A DNA stretch of 64,000 bases from Hymenobacter perfusus. Lineage in GTDB: Bacteria > Bacteroidota > Bacteroidia > Cytophagales > Hymenobacteraceae. The DNA is taken from contig NZ_RWIU01000003.1 in assembly GCF_003944765.1 (NCBI RefSeq), forward strand, positions 496,001 through 560,000, in the 5' to 3' direction. Every line of letters begins with the position of its first letter. Within the stretch, counting starts at the first letter, position 1. This document shows, in pieces, positions 62,204-64,000 of this stretch. The notes below the pieces were generated by a model that searched no databases, was not told the DNA's origin, and saw only the letters and a program-made list of their open reading frames with translations. A program made the position numbers and the translations under genes.

Positions 62204-63214
62204 ATGTCCCGATTTCCGTTGCTATCTGCCGCGTTTGTATTTGCTGGTTTCTCCGCCCTGGCGGCCCCGCGGCCGGTGGCCCCGCCCGATTCGGTTGGGA
62301 TAGAGTACCGGGGCAATAAGATGCTCATCAAGCACCGCGTGACGCCCGGCGAAACGCTCTACGGGCTGGCCCGTCGCTACAAAGTGCCGGTGGAGGATAT
62401 TGTGGAAGCCAATTCAGGCCAGAAAGGCGCGCTGGTCACCGGCCAAGTGGTGCTGGTGCCGCGCAACCGCGTGGTGCTCACGCAGCCGGCCGCGCCCCGC
62501 GCCACGGCCGCCGTGCCCGCCGCCACCCGCGCGCTGCCCACCGATGCCCGGGGCAACAAAGTCTATAAAGTGGAAGCCGGCATGACGCTGTTTGCCATTG
62601 CTCGCCGCTTCCAGACTACGCCCGCCGAGCTGGCCCGCCTCAATGGCTTCGCCACCACCTACAACGTGCGCGTGGGAGAAACAGTAATCGTAGCCGCCGG
62701 TAGCGGCCCGGCTGCTGCTCGGCCGGTTGCCACCACCACGCCGGCTCCAACCCGGGCTGCCACGCCCACCACCCGCCCCGAGCGGGACGAGGAAGCGGAG
62801 AAAGACGCCCGGGAAGCTCGTGAGAAGGAAGCCCGGGAGCGGGCCGCCCGCGAACGGGCCCGCGACTCGGCTATGGCCCCGGCCGTAACGCCCGAAGCGC
62901 CCGCCACCGAGAAGGACCGCGGCCCGTCGAGAGCCAGCGAGATTGTGCGGCGGGTGTCGGAAAGCGGCCTGGCCACCAGCATCCAGACCGATGCATCCGA
63001 CAAGTACCTGGCCCTGCACAAAACCGCACCGGTGGGCACCATCATGCAGGTGCGCAACATCATGAACGGGCAGTCGGTGTACGTGCGGGTAATTGGCCAG
63101 CTGCCCGATACCGGCGAGAACACCAACATCCTGGTACGCCTCTCCAAGAAAGCCGTGCAGCGCCTGGCCACCCCCGACCAGCGCTTCCGCGTGGAAACCA
63201 ACTACGTACCGTAA
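62204..63214 (+). CDS. LysM-domain envelope protein with RlpA-like C-terminal domain, 336 aa
   Basis: Signal peptide (about 1-21), LysM 1 (about 40-90, HRVTPGETLYGLARRYKVPVE), LysM 2 (about 120-165, YKVEAGMTLFAIARRFQTT), a charged linker rich in Arg/Glu/Ala (about 195-245) and a C-terminal domain with GTIMQVRNIMNGQSVYVRVIG, like the double-psi barrel of RlpA. LysM binds peptidoglycan. The ATG at 62204 opens the signal; an in-frame ATG at 62144 is possible but gives no signal-like N-terminus. Confidence 0.88.
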   Translation: MSRFPLLSAAFVFAGFSALAAPRPVAPPDSVGIEYRGNKMLIKHRVTPGETLYGLARRYKVPVEDIVEANSGQKGALVTGQVVLVPRNRVVLTQPAAPRATAAVPAATRALPTDARGNKVYKVEAGMTLFAIARRFQTTPAELARLNGFATTYNVRVGETVIVAAGSGPAAARPVATTTPAPTRAATPTTRPERDEEAEKDAREAREKEARERAARERARDSAMAPAVTPEAPATEKDRGPSRASEIVRRVSESGLATSIQTDASDKYLALHKTAPVGTIMQVRNIMNGQSVYVRVIGQLPDTGENTNILVRLSKKAVQRLATPDQRFRVETNYVP

Positions 63215-63215
63215 C

Positions 63216-63328
63216 GGTGAAATGGTGAAGTGGTGACTTAGTGAGTTTGCCGTTCAATTCGCACAAACTGCGCAACTAGAACGGCAAACTCACTAAGTCA
63301 CTCAATCACCAACTCACCACTTCACCGC
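63216..63328. repeat. Family H inverted repeat, copy 2
   Basis: TGACTTAGTGAGTTTGCCGTTC (63234-63255) and its perfect complement (63279-63300), with outer weaker GGTGAAATGGTGAAGTGG pairing. It ends at the ATG of the next gene, so the start codon is within the hairpin's foot. Confidence 0.9.
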
Positions 63329-64000
63329 ATGAATCACGCGCAGGTTCGGGCTCTGCTCGATGAGAAATACCGGCACTACGACCAGCCCGGCTTTATTACG
63401 CTCGACCCCATCAGCATTCCGCACCAGTTCGCACAGCGGGCCGATGTGGAAATCAGCGGGCTGTTTGCGGCCCTGCTGGCCTGGGGGCGGCGGCCCACCA
63501 TTATCAGCAAGTGCCGGGAGCTGCTGCTGCGCATGGATAACGCGCCTCACCAGTTCATCCTCCAGCACCACGACGAGGATTTGAAGCGGCTGCTGGGTTT
63601 CTGCCACCGCACTTTCTGCGACACCGACCTGCTCTATTTCGTGCACTGGCTCCGGTGGTACTACACCCGACACGATACGTTGGAAGACGCGTTTTTGGTG
63701 GGCAATACGCAGAAGGAGCGGCTCGAAAACTTCCATACGCTGTTTTTTAGCCTTGATGACGCCCCCCAGCGCACCCGTAAGCACGTAGCCACCCCGGCCC
63801 GGGGCTCGGCCTGCAAGCGCGTGAACATGTACCTGCGCTGGATGGTGCGCCCCGACGCCCACGGCGTGGACTTCGGCCTCTGGCAGCGCCTTTCGCCCGC
63901 CGACCTCATCTGCCCCTGCGACGTGCATGTGGAGCGCGTGGCCCGCCGCCTGGGCCTGCTCGAGCGCAAGCAGGTAGACTGGCTGGCCGCTGAAGACCTT
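63329..64000 (+). CDS. TIGR02757/DUF2400 protein, N-terminal 224 aa (runs off the window)
   Basis: MNHAQVRALLDEKYRHYDQP at the start, later AALLAWGRRPTIISKCRELL, FVHWLRWYYTRHDTLEDAF and MYLRWMVRPDAHGVDFGLW with SPADLICPCDVHVERVARRLGL match TIGR02757, a widespread family without a settled function. The frame is open to the end of the window. The helical repeat and the Asp/His pair near LICPCDVHVE resemble the HhH-type DNA glycosylase fold; inferred only. Confidence 0.9.
   Translation, partial: MNHAQVRALLDEKYRHYDQPGFITLDPISIPHQFAQRADVEISGLFAALLAWGRRPTIISKCRELLLRMDNAPHQFILQHHDEDLKRLLGFCHRTFCDTDLLYFVHWLRWYYTRHDTLEDAFLVGNTQKERLENFHTLFFSLDDAPQRTRKHVATPARGSACKRVNMYLRWMVRPDAHGVDFGLWQRLSPADLICPCDVHVERVARRLGLLERKQVDWLAAEDL

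Overview
The window is a GC-rich chromosomal segment of an aerobic Bacteroidetes, most like Hymenobacter or another Cytophagales member. The evidence is a secreted protein with a type IX secretion (T9SS) C-terminal domain, a TonB-dependent receptor with a carboxypeptidase-regulatory N-terminal domain, a SusB-like GH97 enzyme, Bacteroidetes-type promoters (TTTG, 19-20 bp, TAnnTTTG) and an almost complete lack of Shine-Dalgarno sequences. It looks like ordinary chromosome: no phage, transposase, integrase or CRISPR array was seen. It is rich in intergenic palindromic repeats.

Layout. 1-4.7 kb: a Coq4-like membrane protein and a GH63-type glucosidase. 4.7-10.4 kb: an ankyrin protein, a BASS-type transporter and an iron-uptake pair (PepSY membrane protein plus TonB-dependent siderophore receptor) whose promoter is bracketed by two near-identical 18-bp repeats. 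10.7-14.4 kb: katG and a luciferase-like flavin oxidoreductase. 14.4-18.2 kb: a sulfur operon (ArsR regulator, TauE exporter, CstB-like MBL-rhodanese protein, two YeeE/YedE proteins) with a shared operator motif. 18.3-22 kb: a Vat-like acetyltransferase, a second TSUP transporter, a small periplasmic protein and an SDR. 22-25.8 kb: an Lgt-like protein, a strongly AT-rich orphan gene, an Mj0619/Tes-like radical SAM enzyme and two tandem paralogous small membrane proteins; this is the most intriguing gene set.

26-38 kb: lipoprotein, Fpg-type DNA glycosylase, PhzF, M48-like protease, secreted metzincin-like protein with IPT and T9SS domains, ABC exporter, MFS-monooxygenase fusion and a large outer-membrane protein. 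38-48 kb: two near-identical tRNA-Glu(UUC) units with matching promoters and terminators, about 9.7 kb apart, enclosing a TVP38 protein, a GH15 enzyme facing a TPS/TPP trehalose synthase fusion, a DUF4260 protein, a Crp-type regulator and a surface glycosidase. 48-64 kb: gapA, a lipid-kinase-like protein, a SUI1 protein, an exact 11 x 21 bp minisatellite, an RND tripartite efflux operon, an ADP-ribosylglycohydrolase, a GH97, kdsB, a LysM protein and the start of a TIGR02757 gene.

Carbohydrate turnover is a theme: GH63-like, GH15, GH97, a six-hairpin-type glycosidase and trehalose synthesis. Gaps between genes hold at least seven families of inverted repeats, several nested inside each other and some supplying the stop codon of the neighbouring gene. 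All family calls rest on reading motifs by eye; no database search was run.
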